The notes: generated by a model not told the origin, from the letters alone. 64,000 nt of DNA from Kiloniella laminariae (GCF_027214005.1 NZ_JAPWGY010000001.1:434001-498000), one strand, 5' to 3'; shown: positions 50,665 to 61,500, numbered from the stretch's first letter. Translations and numbers: made by a program.

Positions 50665-51312
50665 TTACAGCGTTTTCTTTGCATGGGATTGTTTCTGCAA
50701 GGCCCGTTCAACAAACTCCAACCGGTCCTGACCGTAGAAATTTTCCCCCTCGACAAAATAGGTTGGCGCGCCGATGACGCCGCGAATGATGGCCTCGCGG
50801 CAGTTGCGTTCCAGTTCAGCCTGAACCGCCGGGCTGAGAGCTTCACTGATCAAGGATTTGGGGTCGACAAATCCGGCCTGCTGGCACAGATCTTCGATAA
50901 CAGCCGCATCGGCAATATCCCTGTCGTCGCGCCAGAGGGCCTCGACCACTTTCAGACTGAGCAGATCAATATTGCCAACTTCGCCCCGGTTCACGGCGCG
51001 CTGTCCCGCTATGACGATGCCGGAAGGCAGTTCAACCGGGCCGTCGTGATACACGGGCTCCCGCTGCAGGGAAATACCAAGATGCTCAGCCCAGCGCAGG
51101 GCATCGTTCATGGCATAGTTGCGCAGCATGGTTGGCCGGGCATCAAAAGGCAGGCCGCCAATGGGCGGCATGATCACAGACAGCAGGATTGGCCGATGGA
51201 CAATCCGCCACCCGTACTTCTGCGCCAGAGAATTCAGCCGCGCCGCGCCCAGATATGTGAAATTCGAACGCGTGGAGTAGTAGTAATCAATGGTTTTTAT
51301 GGGAGAGGGCAT
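50665..51312 (-). CDS. 2-hydroxychromene-2-carboxylate isomerase-like DsbA-fold protein
   Basis: 215 aa from ATG 51312; the frame open further upstream to 51390 has a Pro-rich, unlikely start. Thioredoxin/GST-kappa fold of the HCCA isomerase type: IDYYYSTRSNFTYLGAARLNSLAQKYG at the start, PILLSVIMPPIGG, then GVIGAPTYFVEGENFYGQDRLEFV near the end. The glutathione-binding Ser (S of YYYSTRS) replaces the DsbA Cys, as in the family. Substrate could be an aromatic breakdown product; no aromatic-catabolism gene is nearby. Confidence 0.85.
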   Translation of the reverse strand: MPSPIKTIDYYYSTRSNFTYLGAARLNSLAQKYGWRIVHRPILLSVIMPPIGGLPFDARPTMLRNYAMNDALRWAEHLGISLQREPVYHDGPVELPSGIVIAGQRAVNRGEVGNIDLLSLKVVEALWRDDRDIADAAVIEDLCQQAGFVDPKSLISEALSPAVQAELERNCREAIIRGVIGAPTYFVEGENFYGQDRLEFVERALQKQSHAKKTL

Positions 51313-51775
51313 AGGAAGACCAAGTTTTAAAGGCGGGATATTTGATGCGGGGGGGGCTGGTAATTTCCAGGGCACCCAAGGAGGCAACAACCCTATACCA
51401 GCCTGATAATAAAGGTAAGAAGAATGTTATGGGGTGGGGTAAATGTCTTGAAATCACATTGTCTGATTAGATTGTACTTACAATTTATTCCTACACACAG
51501 TGATTGTGAATATCGGGGTATGTATGTCTCTAGTTTGCATGAGTCATTGGTATTAAATGATTATTCAATTTATTTATTCGTTTAATTTGTTGGCTTGTGA
51601 GAATTAAAGAATATATTCTTGTATTAAAGAATCATACATATATCCATGTGAATTTCGGTCACCGGGGTTGATATTACTTCGCAGTGCTTTAGGCTGACTG
51701 CCAATAATAATATCAAAGCTGGTTGCCTTTTCTTGGGAGTGCAATCCTTCAATAGAACATATGGATGGGATCGAG
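51313..51775. other. AT-rich leader of the first adhesin gene
   Basis: 463 bases without a supported gene. Contains a 14-bp perfect palindrome at 51607-51620 and, just before the adhesin, GGGAGTGCAATCCTTC at 51735-51750, which is matched at the same distance upstream of the second adhesin (58492-58506). Confidence 0.6.
51607..51620. promoter_or_regulatory. 14-bp perfect palindrome upstream of adhesin 1
   Basis: AAGAATATATTCTT, 156 bases before the start. Could be a dimeric regulator site; AT-rich palindromes also arise by chance. Confidence 0.35.
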
Positions 51776-54700
51776 ATGACTGATAATCTGACACAGGACA
51801 CGTCTGCGCTGACTTCTGCTGAAACAGTTTCCGGGGAAGAGAGCAGGGATAATGTTGTTGGACAGGCCACTGTGATTTCAATCGGGGCGCCAAGCCAGGC
51901 AGGTCAGACCATTGAGCAGCGTCTGGAAAGCGGTCAGCAGGCAGTTCTTGATTTTGATGCAGCTGCGGCGACCCCTTCGGTTGATGGCGACAACTTTGTT
52001 CTGTCTTTTGACAGCAATGGCGATGGCGCTGCCGATAGCCAGCTTGTCTTCCTTGGTCTGGTTTCCCAGGCACAGGGTGCGGATGCACCTGTGCTGGTGA
52101 TCAACGGTGTTGAAATTGCCGCCAATCAGTTGATTGGTCAGGCTCTGGCGCTGGCAGATGGCGACGGAACGCTGGAAACGGCAGCTGGCGGAACCGGCGC
52201 CGGTGCGGGTCCTGCCGGCGGTGGTGGTAGTACCTACAGCGATGATCTCGGCGAAAATATTGACCTGCTGAATGCTCAGGGCGTTATTGATGGGACTGTT
52301 GGTTCCTTGATTGGCGTTCCAAGTGGGGCTGACGCACCTGATCCGGCAGAAGGTGTCTTCAGCTTTACCTTTGCCACGACTGTTGTCGATGGCGCCGATG
52401 TAAAGGGTGCTTTTGTCGGTGGTTTTGAAGACTGGCAGGCGAACCAGCATCTCGGGGATGAAACTGAATCTCCGATGCAGATTGCCTTTACCTTTGTGCC
52501 TGCGGACAACGAGGTGGTTGATTCCATCGACATTACGTCTTTACCCGTTGGTGTTACGCTTTACGTTGGTGGCTTTGCCCCTGAAAATATCGTTTTCAGC
52601 AGTGTCCCTGGCTCTGAAGTCGGTACTTTGCCGATCAATATCCTGGGCTCTGATCTGGATGAAGTTTATCTGCAGGGTGATGAACACAGCGACGCAGATA
52701 TTCCTGTTACGATTACTGCAAACATTTCTGACCCTGACAGCGGCGAAACAGCGTCTGTAACAGCATCAGGAACCGCAATCATTGATGCGGCTGCGGATAA
52801 GCCTGATGTTGAGATCGTGGCTAAAGAAGGTACGGTCATTGAAAATGCTTTTTCTGATCTATCTGACTGGACAGTTCTGACCGCAGCAGGAAAGTTGATT
52901 AACGTAAATGGCGGTAATGATGCTCTTTTCGCGTTTGGCGGTAATCCCGGCTATGTAAACGTTTCTGATATTGAGAGTTCTTTGGGACTTGATGATGGAA
53001 CATTTGAAGGTCTGCGCACCGTACAAGCTGACGATGACGAAGGTTTCTTCGACGGCGTTGCCATGTCGGGAACTTTCCAGGTTGCAGCAGGACAAACCCT
53101 GACGCTTGATTATGAGTTTCTCGTGAACGAAGTTGGCGACAACTACAATGATGCCCTCTTTATCGTGATCAATGGTAAAGCTTTTAAATTGAGTGAAAAC
53201 TTGGAGGCACCAAACGGTGCATCGCAAAGTTTTGATGGTGAAAGCTGGGATGAAAGCTCTGGCGCGAAGAGCTTTACGCATACTTTTGATCAAACAGGTG
53301 AGGCGACCATAAGCTTTGTTCTCTTTAACGAAGGGGACAGCATCAATGGTATCTGGGACCCGGCCGTGATTCTGGACAATCTTTCCACCGAAGGAAAGAT
53401 CATCAGTCACGATGAAGAAACGCCCGAACTTACGACTATTCCTGTTTCCTTGACCTTTGATGATTTTGCCGATGGATCAGAAACCCATCAGGTTGAGCTA
53501 AAGGGTGTTCCGGCTGACTGGGTTCTGGATCTTGAAGAAACCTTTGGAGAGCACGCTGGTCTGGTCAGTGTCTCAACAGAAACTTCAGGTGGTTTTGTTA
53601 CCTATACTTTTGATATCACGGACTATGTCGACAGATTGAACGGCATTGATCCGGTGACAGATACCCCGGATGGTGTGGTCGGGAACGGCAGTGTGACCAT
53701 TGACTTTACCTTTGATCCACTGGATTGGACGTCACAGCGTCTGAATGATGGTTCCGAGAACAAGGATGGTCCCGCTGAAATCACGGTGACAGCAACAGCA
53801 AGTGAAACAAACCTGAGTGGCTCGGATCTTACAGAGCTGAACGATATTTCCACAACTGTGGACACTGTAACGGTCGATATCAAAGAAGATGTGCCAGAAG
53901 TACAGGACGCAACACTGGTTCATGACGAAAGTCGCTTCGTTCAAAGCGATGCCGATGATGTCCGGTGGACTGGAAGTTCTGTTGCTCTGGCGATTTATAA
54001 AAGTGGTCGCGATTTCGATGAAGTTGATTCTGTTTCGGATCTGTTAGGCTTTGCGCAGAATGAAGTTGCGGTCAACTTCTTCTCAGATGGCCCCAACACG
54101 GGCGACGCGGCGACTGATTCTACTGTTGATGATAATAATATCGATGGTGAAAGTTTTGAATTCAAAGCCTATGATGGAACGCTGAGCGTCTTGCAAACAA
54201 CGGCTGGCGAAGCGATCTTCCTGCATACAGATCCTGCGAACCCCAATATTGTCTGGGGGCTGACGGATGATGGTGAAGCGGTCTTTGCGGTTCATCTTGA
54301 ACAGCCGTCAGCAGGCGAAAGCAGCAGTCTGACAGCGACATTTGTTCAATTCCAGTCAGTTCATAACCCTGACCCGGATTCACACGATGAAGTTACGGCG
54401 GCGCTGAATCTGCAAATACGTGCAATTGATGACGAAGGCGATGTCAGTGAATACGCCAATCTGGCCATAACCATTCAGGATGATGGCCCAAGCATTGGCT
54501 ATATTCGCAATAACAATGATGATTTTAAAGAATCTGATCTGACCCGGGGCGATCACAAAGATACGATCTCTGGCCGCATTTATGCTGATTTCGGTGTTGA
54601 TGGTGGCAAGTTCACCGGGCTGGAGCTGAAATCCGTAACTGATCCGGACGGGACGGCTGGCGATGCTGTTGCGCCTGGATTTGACGGTAACCTGACATCA

Positions 54701-57700
54701 AACGGCGTTGCGGTTGTCTTTGGTCCTGCGGTTGTTATCGGTGGCAAGCTGACGCTTATCGGTAAAGCGGGTGACGCCGAAGTCATCAAAGTGACACTGG
54801 ACGAAGATTCCGGTTCCTTCAAAGCGACCTTGCTTGGCCCGATTGATCACCCGGATCAGAATGGCGGGCAACAGGTTGGATTTCGTGATCAGTTGAAACT
54901 GACCTTCACAGCGACAGTAACCGACGGCGATGGCGACACTGCTTCGAAAGACTTCTCCGTACGTGTGAAAGATGATGGTCCGGATGCGGATAGTGAGTAC
55001 AGAACCCACAAAAGTTCCTGGGTTTCCGAGCACGATATGCTGCACGGTGGTGCTGCTGTTAGTGGTACACTTGATGTTGATTTCGGTGCGGATGGCGGCT
55101 CCATCACGGATGTTGAATTTATCCGCTGGTCAGATACGGAAGACAACAATCCCAATGGCACGATACTGACTTCGGGTAGCGAAGCCGTCACTTTTGGTCC
55201 GGCTGAACTGATCGGTGGTCAGTTGGTTCTGGTTGGAACAGTATCTGATGGCGCTGGTGGCACAACACCTGTTGTTACCGTGACGATTAATCCGACATCC
55301 GGTGCTTATACTGTGGAAGTGTTCAAGGGAATTGATCACCCTGATCTGAGCCTTGAAGACGATGCAAATGACAAGGACCCGCTAAGCCTGCAGTTCAAAT
55401 ATACGATTACAGACACTGACGGTGATACGGATACCGCCGACCTTGTTGTTGTCATCGAAGATGACGAAGCCGATGCGCATGACACCTATGCGTCTGAAGA
55501 TATCAGTGAAGCAAACCTGCTGGACAACGACGATACAAATGATGTTGTGTCCGGCACGCTTGATATCGATCACAATGCAGATGGTATCGCAGTTGTCGAT
55601 CTCTGGTTCGAAGGCTGGGAAGACAGTGAAGACGGCAACCCGGATGGGGCCGTTCTGAAATCAGGTGGCAAGGATGTTGATTTTGGGGCTGTTGGTACTG
55701 ATATCGATGGCAACCTTGTTCTTGTCGGAACAATTGATGGCGGTGCAACTGATATCGTGACACTCAAGGTTAACCCCGGGACTGGCGAATATACTGTGAC
55801 GCTTCACGGGCCGGTGGACCATCCTGATAAATCAACAGATGGCAGCAATACAACTGACCCTCTTACTCTCGACTTTGGTTTCAAAGTTCGTGATGGCGAT
55901 GGTGACGAGGATGAAGAAACCCTCAGCATCTATATCGAAGACAGTGAGCCGGTTATCGACAGCAGCCTGAACGCTTTGGTTCAACTGGATGATGATGCCC
56001 TGACGGGTGGTCATGCGGGTGGTACAGGGGACGTTGATCCTGATTCTGCAAACCTGAGCGGGACCTTGAACTTCGCTGCAGGTGCAGACGGTGTAGAAAG
56101 TGTTCTGTTGACCGGGGCAGCTTTGCCATCCGGTGCCGGTTTCTCCTCCAGTGTGTCCGGCGATGGTACTGTTCTTACGGTCAGTCAGCTTATTAACGGC
56201 GTAGCAACAGATGTTTTCCGTGTGAACCTGACAGATAACACGTCAGGTGCCTATACGGTGACACAGCTGGCGGCGGTTGCGCATACTGCAGGTCTGGACG
56301 AAAACAATACCCAGTTCACCATCAACTACGAAGTGGTTGATAAGGATGGCGATAGCGCATCCGGATCAATTTCTGTCAATGTTGATGATGACAGCCCGCT
56401 TGCTGTTACAGACAACGGCGAAGTTACCGAAGCTGGCACCCTTGATGTTACCGCGGCGAACGGTGTTCTTGCCAATGATGCGCAAGGTGCTGATGGCGCG
56501 GTTGTATCCGGTGTTGTTGCGGGTACTGGAACGCCTGTGGCATTGGGTGCTGCGATTGAAACGGCTTACGGTTTCCTGACCCTGAATGCTGACGGGTCTT
56601 ACACATACGAAGCTAAGTCCGGCACGATCAGCGATGATGTTGTTGATAGCTTTACCTATGAAATCAAGGATGCGGACGGTGATGTTTCCACCACAACCTT
56701 GAACATTACGGTTAAAGATGCGGTGCCAACGGTGAACAATGCCAATAATGCACGTATTAAACTGGATGATGACGCCCTTGCGGGTGGTCATGCCGGTGGT
56801 GTTGGCGATGTTGATCCTGATAGCGAAAACTTGACCGGTACACTAGATTTCGATGCTGGTGCTGATGGTATCCAAAGTATTGTTATCACTTCGATGGGTA
56901 CTTCGGGAGGGGCTGTTGGTAAGCTTGGGGTGTATGTAAGTGCTAGCGAAATAACCCTTGCTCAAGATGTAGAACAGGATGGTAGTTACGTCAGCATATT
57001 CCGCCTTACATTAAACGACACAACATCAGGTACATACACTGTAACACAGCTTGCTCCATTGCAACATGTCAATGGAGGAGATGAAAACAATGCTCGATTT
57101 AGTATAAACTATTATGTAACAGACAATGATGGCGATACAGCAGGGGGTACAATCTTGCTGGATCTGAACGACGACAGTCCGCTTGCAGTTGTTGATAGTG
57201 GCGATGTCGATGAGGGGCAAACCCTTACTGTCTTGGCCACTGCTGGTGTTCTTGTGAATGATCATCTTGGGGCTGATGGTGCGGTTGTAACTGGCGTTGT
57301 TGCCGGGGATGGCACACCATTGGCATTGGGTGCACCGATTGAAACGGCTTACGGCACTCTGACGCTAAGTGAAGATGGTTCCTATACCTACGCAGCAAAA
57401 GCAGATGTGACAGACGTTGATCTGGTTGACAGCTTTACCTATCAAATTACTGATGCGGATGGCGATACCTCGACCGCCCGGCTTGATATCAATGTCACAG
57501 CTGTAACGCCGCCACCGCCAGGAACTGATGAAACCTTCACATTTGCAGTGGGTTCTCCGATTGATGGCGGTGATGGTTTCGATACGGTTGTTCTGCCGGG
57601 TGCTGGTGCGGCCAATCAATCCATCTGGGTAACACCAGGTGGTGGCGGAAGTACCAGTTTTGATACCGATCTGATCAGGAATATCGAAGTTATCGATCTG

Positions 57701-58057
57701 ACCAATGGCAGCACTGGAAATGAAGACTTTGGTGTCTCTAGCGGGCCAAATCCGTCATTGACCTCGACCGGGATGCTTTCGGTGCAGGATGTGATCGACA
57801 TGACCGATGGAGACAACACCCTGTTTGTTATCGGGGACGGTGTCAAAGACGGGGTCAATCTGGAAGCTGGACAGGCTGTTGGATCTTCCGGGGATTCCGA
57901 GATTGCCTGGACCCAGACAGCAACAGGTATTATTGGCACCGAAGGATCAACTGCTGGCTTGACCTTTAACGAATATAGCGGGACTGGCGCTCTTGGCGAG
58001 ACCGTCAAGCTTTACGTTGAAGACGATCTGACTGTAACGGTGTTCGGTACTGTCTAG
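51776..58057 (+). CDS. giant LapA-type T1SS adhesin 1 with retention module
   Basis: 2093 aa from ATG 51776. This start aligns with the paralogue (MTDxLTQ); ATG 51761 would add five residues. Domain order: retention module (1-134); TAAG motif at 135-138, the [T/A/P]AA[G/V] LapG-protease cleavage site; Gly-rich linker; repeat with GGFEDWQANQHLGDE; a jelly-roll-like cassette (about 350-540) with many buried aromatic strands; repeats around HTDPANPNIVWGL and VHLEQP (T1SS-143/DUF5801-like); ELKSVTDPDGTAGD modules ending in TVTDGDGDTASKDF; VCBS/Big_9-type repeats (GVLANDAQGADGAVVSGVVAG); C-terminal type I secretion region with LSVQDVIDMTDGDNTLFV (from about 1920). Acidic, Asp-rich and calcium-binding by family knowledge. 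Biofilm adhesin held at the surface until cut (inference). Confidence 0.9.
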   Translation: MTDNLTQDTSALTSAETVSGEESRDNVVGQATVISIGAPSQAGQTIEQRLESGQQAVLDFDAAAATPSVDGDNFVLSFDSNGDGAADSQLVFLGLVSQAQGADAPVLVINGVEIAANQLIGQALALADGDGTLETAAGGTGAGAGPAGGGGSTYSDDLGENIDLLNAQGVIDGTVGSLIGVPSGADAPDPAEGVFSFTFATTVVDGADVKGAFVGGFEDWQANQHLGDETESPMQIAFTFVPADNEVVDSIDITSLPVGVTLYVGGFAPENIVFSSVPGSEVGTLPINILGSDLDEVYLQGDEHSDADIPVTITANISDPDSGETASVTASGTAIIDAAADKPDVEIVAKEGTVIENAFSDLSDWTVLTAAGKLINVNGGNDALFAFGGNPGYVNVSDIESSLGLDDGTFEGLRTVQADDDEGFFDGVAMSGTFQVAAGQTLTLDYEFLVNEVGDNYNDALFIVINGKAFKLSENLEAPNGASQSFDGESWDESSGAKSFTHTFDQTGEATISFVLFNEGDSINGIWDPAVILDNLSTEGKIISHDEETPELTTIPVSLTFDDFADGSETHQVELKGVPADWVLDLEETFGEHAGLVSVSTETSGGFVTYTFDITDYVDRLNGIDPVTDTPDGVVGNGSVTIDFTFDPLDWTSQRLNDGSENKDGPAEITVTATASETNLSGSDLTELNDISTTVDTVTVDIKEDVPEVQDATLVHDESRFVQSDADDVRWTGSSVALAIYKSGRDFDEVDSVSDLLGFAQNEVAVNFFSDGPNTGDAATDSTVDDNNIDGESFEFKAYDGTLSVLQTTAGEAIFLHTDPANPNIVWGLTDDGEAVFAVHLEQPSAGESSSLTATFVQFQSVHNPDPDSHDEVTAALNLQIRAIDDEGDVSEYANLAITIQDDGPSIGYIRNNNDDFKESDLTRGDHKDTISGRIYADFGVDGGKFTGLELKSVTDPDGTAGDAVAPGFDGNLTSNGVAVVFGPAVVIGGKLTLIGKAGDAEVIKVTLDEDSGSFKATLLGPIDHPDQNGGQQVGFRDQLKLTFTATVTDGDGDTASKDFSVRVKDDGPDADSEYRTHKSSWVSEHDMLHGGAAVSGTLDVDFGADGGSITDVEFIRWSDTEDNNPNGTILTSGSEAVTFGPAELIGGQLVLVGTVSDGAGGTTPVVTVTINPTSGAYTVEVFKGIDHPDLSLEDDANDKDPLSLQFKYTITDTDGDTDTADLVVVIEDDEADAHDTYASEDISEANLLDNDDTNDVVSGTLDIDHNADGIAVVDLWFEGWEDSEDGNPDGAVLKSGGKDVDFGAVGTDIDGNLVLVGTIDGGATDIVTLKVNPGTGEYTVTLHGPVDHPDKSTDGSNTTDPLTLDFGFKVRDGDGDEDEETLSIYIEDSEPVIDSSLNALVQLDDDALTGGHAGGTGDVDPDSANLSGTLNFAAGADGVESVLLTGAALPSGAGFSSSVSGDGTVLTVSQLINGVATDVFRVNLTDNTSGAYTVTQLAAVAHTAGLDENNTQFTINYEVVDKDGDSASGSISVNVDDDSPLAVTDNGEVTEAGTLDVTAANGVLANDAQGADGAVVSGVVAGTGTPVALGAAIETAYGFLTLNADGSYTYEAKSGTISDDVVDSFTYEIKDADGDVSTTTLNITVKDAVPTVNNANNARIKLDDDALAGGHAGGVGDVDPDSENLTGTLDFDAGADGIQSIVITSMGTSGGAVGKLGVYVSASEITLAQDVEQDGSYVSIFRLTLNDTTSGTYTVTQLAPLQHVNGGDENNARFSINYYVTDNDGDTAGGTILLDLNDDSPLAVVDSGDVDEGQTLTVLATAGVLVNDHLGADGAVVTGVVAGDGTPLALGAPIETAYGTLTLSEDGSYTYAAKADVTDVDLVDSFTYQITDADGDTSTARLDINVTAVTPPPPGTDETFTFAVGSPIDGGDGFDTVVLPGAGAANQSIWVTPGGGGSTSFDTDLIRNIEVIDLTNGSTGNEDFGVSSGPNPSLTSTGMLSVQDVIDMTDGDNTLFVIGDGVKDGVNLEAGQAVGSSGDSEIAWTQTATGIIGTEGSTAGLTFNEYSGTGALGETVKLYVEDDLTVTVFGTV
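52178..52189 (+). other. LapG-type cleavage motif TAAG in adhesin 1
   Basis: Codons for Thr135-Ala-Ala-Gly138 after LETA. Cleavage is expected between the two alanines, releasing the adhesin. Same position in the paralogue (58932-58943). Confidence 0.75.
56870..57165 (+). other. AT-richer mosaic patch inside adhesin 1
   Basis: Within one repeat, codon choice switches to forms such as TTA, ATA, TCA, ACA and GTA, absent from the flanking copies which use GC-ending codons. Reading frame and repeat outline are kept. Suggests recombination with a diverged copy. Confidence 0.55.
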
Positions 58058-58529
58058 AGGCAACTGGTCCTCAAATCCTGTGAAAAACCATAAAGCCCCG
58101 GATCGCAAGGTCCGGGGCTTTATGGTTTAGGCAAGATCAGTGAAGAAAAACAGTTTGCCACAAGAGCTTTTACCGAGGTCTGAGATATGAAAAAGCAGGC
58201 TGTATCTTTTTGCCCCCCCTGTGCTGATTGATATCAGCTTTCAGTGTATCGGAAGGGGGAGGAAGACTGGTTGGGAAGAGGAATAGATCTCAAGACAGGG
58301 GGTGGAACCTCCCTGTACCATTCCCAAAGATAAAAATAATGTACCTTTGTTGAAATATACAAAGAATTGATTCCTGCAATAAATATCATACATATTGCTG
58401 TAGTTTTTGGCGCCGTTATGGTTGTGCGCGGTGAATTTTTGAGTATGGTGGATTCCAGAAAATTATTCGCCGATAGATTGCAGTTGTCTCTGGAGCGCAA
58501 TCCTCCACTTTCAAAGAAACAGGAATAAC
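58058..58529. other. 472-bp region between the two adhesin genes
   Basis: Begins with the strong terminator at 58085-58128, then an AT-rich stretch with no supported gene. GGAGCGCAATCCTCC at 58492-58506 repeats the element before adhesin 1 with near-equal spacing to the start (about 24 versus 26 bases), so the two genes likely share a control or leader sequence and are transcribed separately. Confidence 0.65.
58085..58128 (+). terminator. strong terminator of adhesin 1
   Basis: AAACCATAAAGCCCCGGA and its exact complement form an 18-bp stem with an 8-base loop, 27 bases after the stop. The arms' A and T ends supply a T-rich tail for either strand. Confidence 0.9.
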
Positions 58530-61500
58530 ATGACTGATCATCTGACACAGGGCACACCTGAACTGACTTCTACTGAAAGCACCTCTGGTAGCGAGGGCCG
58601 GGATTATGTTGTTGGTCAAGCAGCCGCTGTTGTGGTTGCGGCGCCGACGGCGGCAGGTCAGACCATTGAGCAGCGTCTGGAAAGCGGTCAGCAGGCGGTT
58701 CTTGATTTTGATGCAGCTGCGGCGACCCCTTCGGTTGATGGCGACAACTTCGTTCTGTCTTTTGACAGCAATGGCGATGGCGCTGCCGATAGCCAGCTTG
58801 TCTTCCTTGGGCTGGTTTCCCAGGCACAGGGTGCAGATGCACCTGTACTGGTGATCAACGGTATTGAAATTGCCGCCAATCAGCTGATCGGTCAGGCTCT
58901 GGCGCTGGCAGATGGCGACGGAACGCTGGAAACGGCAGCTGGTGGAACCGGTGCGGGTAACGGCCCTGCCGGTGGCGGTGGCAGTACCTACAGCGATGAT
59001 CTCGGCGAAAATATTGACCTGCTGAATGCTCAGGGGGCTCTTGGCGGTACCGAGCTTGGCTTTGGTCTTCTGGCTGATGGAGAAGATATTTCTGACCCGG
59101 CTGAAGGGACCTTTGATATTACCTTCCTGTCTGTCCAGACGGAAGTCCCCGGTGATGGTGGTGAAGACGGCGACAACTTTGTTTCCGGCTCTTTCTCTGG
59201 CGGTTTCGAAGACTGGCAGCCAAACCAGCACCTGGGGGATGAAAGCCGCGCCCCGATGCAGGTACAGTTTAATTTTACTCCCGCAGACAATGAAACACTT
59301 GATTCCGTTGTTATCAACGCGCTGCCGGACGGTGTTACCCTTTACATCGGCGGTTCTGATGCCGCCAATGTTTATGGCGGGACTTTTCCGGTAACAATCC
59401 TGCCGGAAGACTACGACGCGATTTTCATTCTGCCGCCTGCTGATTCCGATGCGGATATCACGGTTAACGCAGTCGCCAATATTTCTGATCCGGATTCCGG
59501 TGACAGTGCCTCTATCCCTGCCACAGCTGTTGCCGTGGTGGACGCTGCTGCTGACAAACCCGTATTCGGTGATGGTGGGCTGAGCGGTGATGGCTTGGTT
59601 GATATGTATCTGCTGCAAGATCTGACAGGATCTTTCCGTGATGATCTTGCGAATGTGAAGTCTGCAATTTCCGGCTTGATCGCTAAGATCAACGGGGATG
59701 CATTTACTGCTGATGTTCGTCTGGGAGCGGGCAGCTTTAAAGACAAGCCACTCGATCCTTATGGCGATGATAGCGATTATGTGTTCCAGAATGCCGAGAA
59801 TGTGACCGATGATCTGGCAGCAGTTCAATCCGCTGTTGATGGTTTTAGTGCAACGGGTGGAAACGACGGACCGGAAGCGCAGATCGAAGCTCTTTTGAAT
59901 CTGGCGCAGAATGCTGGAGATCTTGGCTTCCGTAGCGGTGCATCAAAGTACGTGGTTCTGACGACTGATAACTCTTTCCACAAAGCGGGGGATGCATCGG
60001 GTCTTGGTGCCAACGATGGCGACGGCGATCTGACGGCCGATCTGGATGAAGATTATCCTTCTCTGGCACAGTTGAAAGCGGCTCTTGCTGATTCGGGCAT
60101 CGTTCCGATTTTCATGGCGACATCCAGCTATGTTGCCGAATATCAGGCATTGGTGGATTTTCTGGGCGTTGGTGAAGTGCATGAACTGACATCAGACAGT
60201 TCTAACCTGCTGGCCAATATTTTGAGCGCCGGTGGCGCAGGTTCTGATAGCAATGTTTATGACGAACAGGCTGAAGTTACTGTTCCGGTTAACGTTACCT
60301 TTGGTGATTACACCGATGGTTCTGAAGTTCACACGATTGTCTTGAGCGGTATTCCGTCTGACTGGATCCCGACGTTTGCTTATGCCTATACGGTTGATGG
60401 ACTCGCTGCAGGGCAGAACCCGGGTGATATCGGTCTGAATACGACTTACAGCATTACAATCGATGTGACTGATCTGGATGATGTCGGTGGTCTGGTTGAT
60501 ATCGACCTTACCTTCAACCCGCAGGACTGGACTTCTTCACGTTGGAGCGATGGTTCTTCTCATGATGATGGGGATGCAACGATTGGCCTGAAGGCGATTG
60601 CTGAAGAAACCAATCTTTCCGGGGATGAGCTGACAGATCTGAACAATCGTGCTGAAACCGAAGGCAGCCACACGATCAGAGTGGTTGAGGACATTCCTGA
60701 AGTTCAGGGCGTGACCTTCACCCATGACGAAACCAGGGGTGTCGATGCCGGATCTGGTGACGTAGCACCTTTGAATGCAGCAGTGGCTGCCGCTTTGATC
60801 GCCAGCACTGTTGGGGTTCACGGTTCCGTTATCGGTCAGGCCGAAGCTGAAGTTTCCTACGATTTCAAAACGGATGGCCCGGGTACACCCACTGATGCGT
60901 CTGATGTTGGTACCGAGAAACTGCAGTTTGAAGATTATAACAGCGTTGAAGTAACTGGCATGACTGCTGGCGGAGATGCTGATCCAAGTGCGATCTTCCT
61001 GAGCCGCGATGATGCCAACCCGAACATTGTCTGGGGTCTGGATGATGAAGGTAATGCCGTCTTCTCTGTTCATCTGGAGCAGCCAACGGCTTCTTCCGGT
61101 ACCGCGACAATGACCTTTGTCCAGTATCAGCAGATCAATCACACAACAGATGGTGACAACTCTGCCGGTGAACATGACGATGCGCTTTCACTGGTGCTGA
61201 GCTATGTGGCTATTGATGGAGAAGGTGACGTCAGTACTCCGGCAACAGCGACGATCACCATCGAAGATGATGGTCCTGCCTTTACTGCCAACGACGCACA
61301 GGAAGTTGATCTGAGCGAAGTGGCAATGCCACCGGTAGGCGGGATCTACAGCCTGGTTGGTGTGACCGAGCCTGTAACTGTCGAGCTGGCAAAAATTGCG
61401 CATGCTGACTCTGCCGGGTACAACAGCTCTTACGGTTATTTCTTTGTCGATACTGCCGGGGAACCGATTTCCGGCACAGTTCTGTGGGACAACGTCAAGC

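Noticed and set aside
58416-59828. 470-codon open frame antisense to adhesin 2
   Set aside because: It arises from the repetitive Asp/Gly-rich coding of the adhesin and a near-copy occurs antisense to adhesin 1 at 51878-52450, where it mirrors the same shared DNA.
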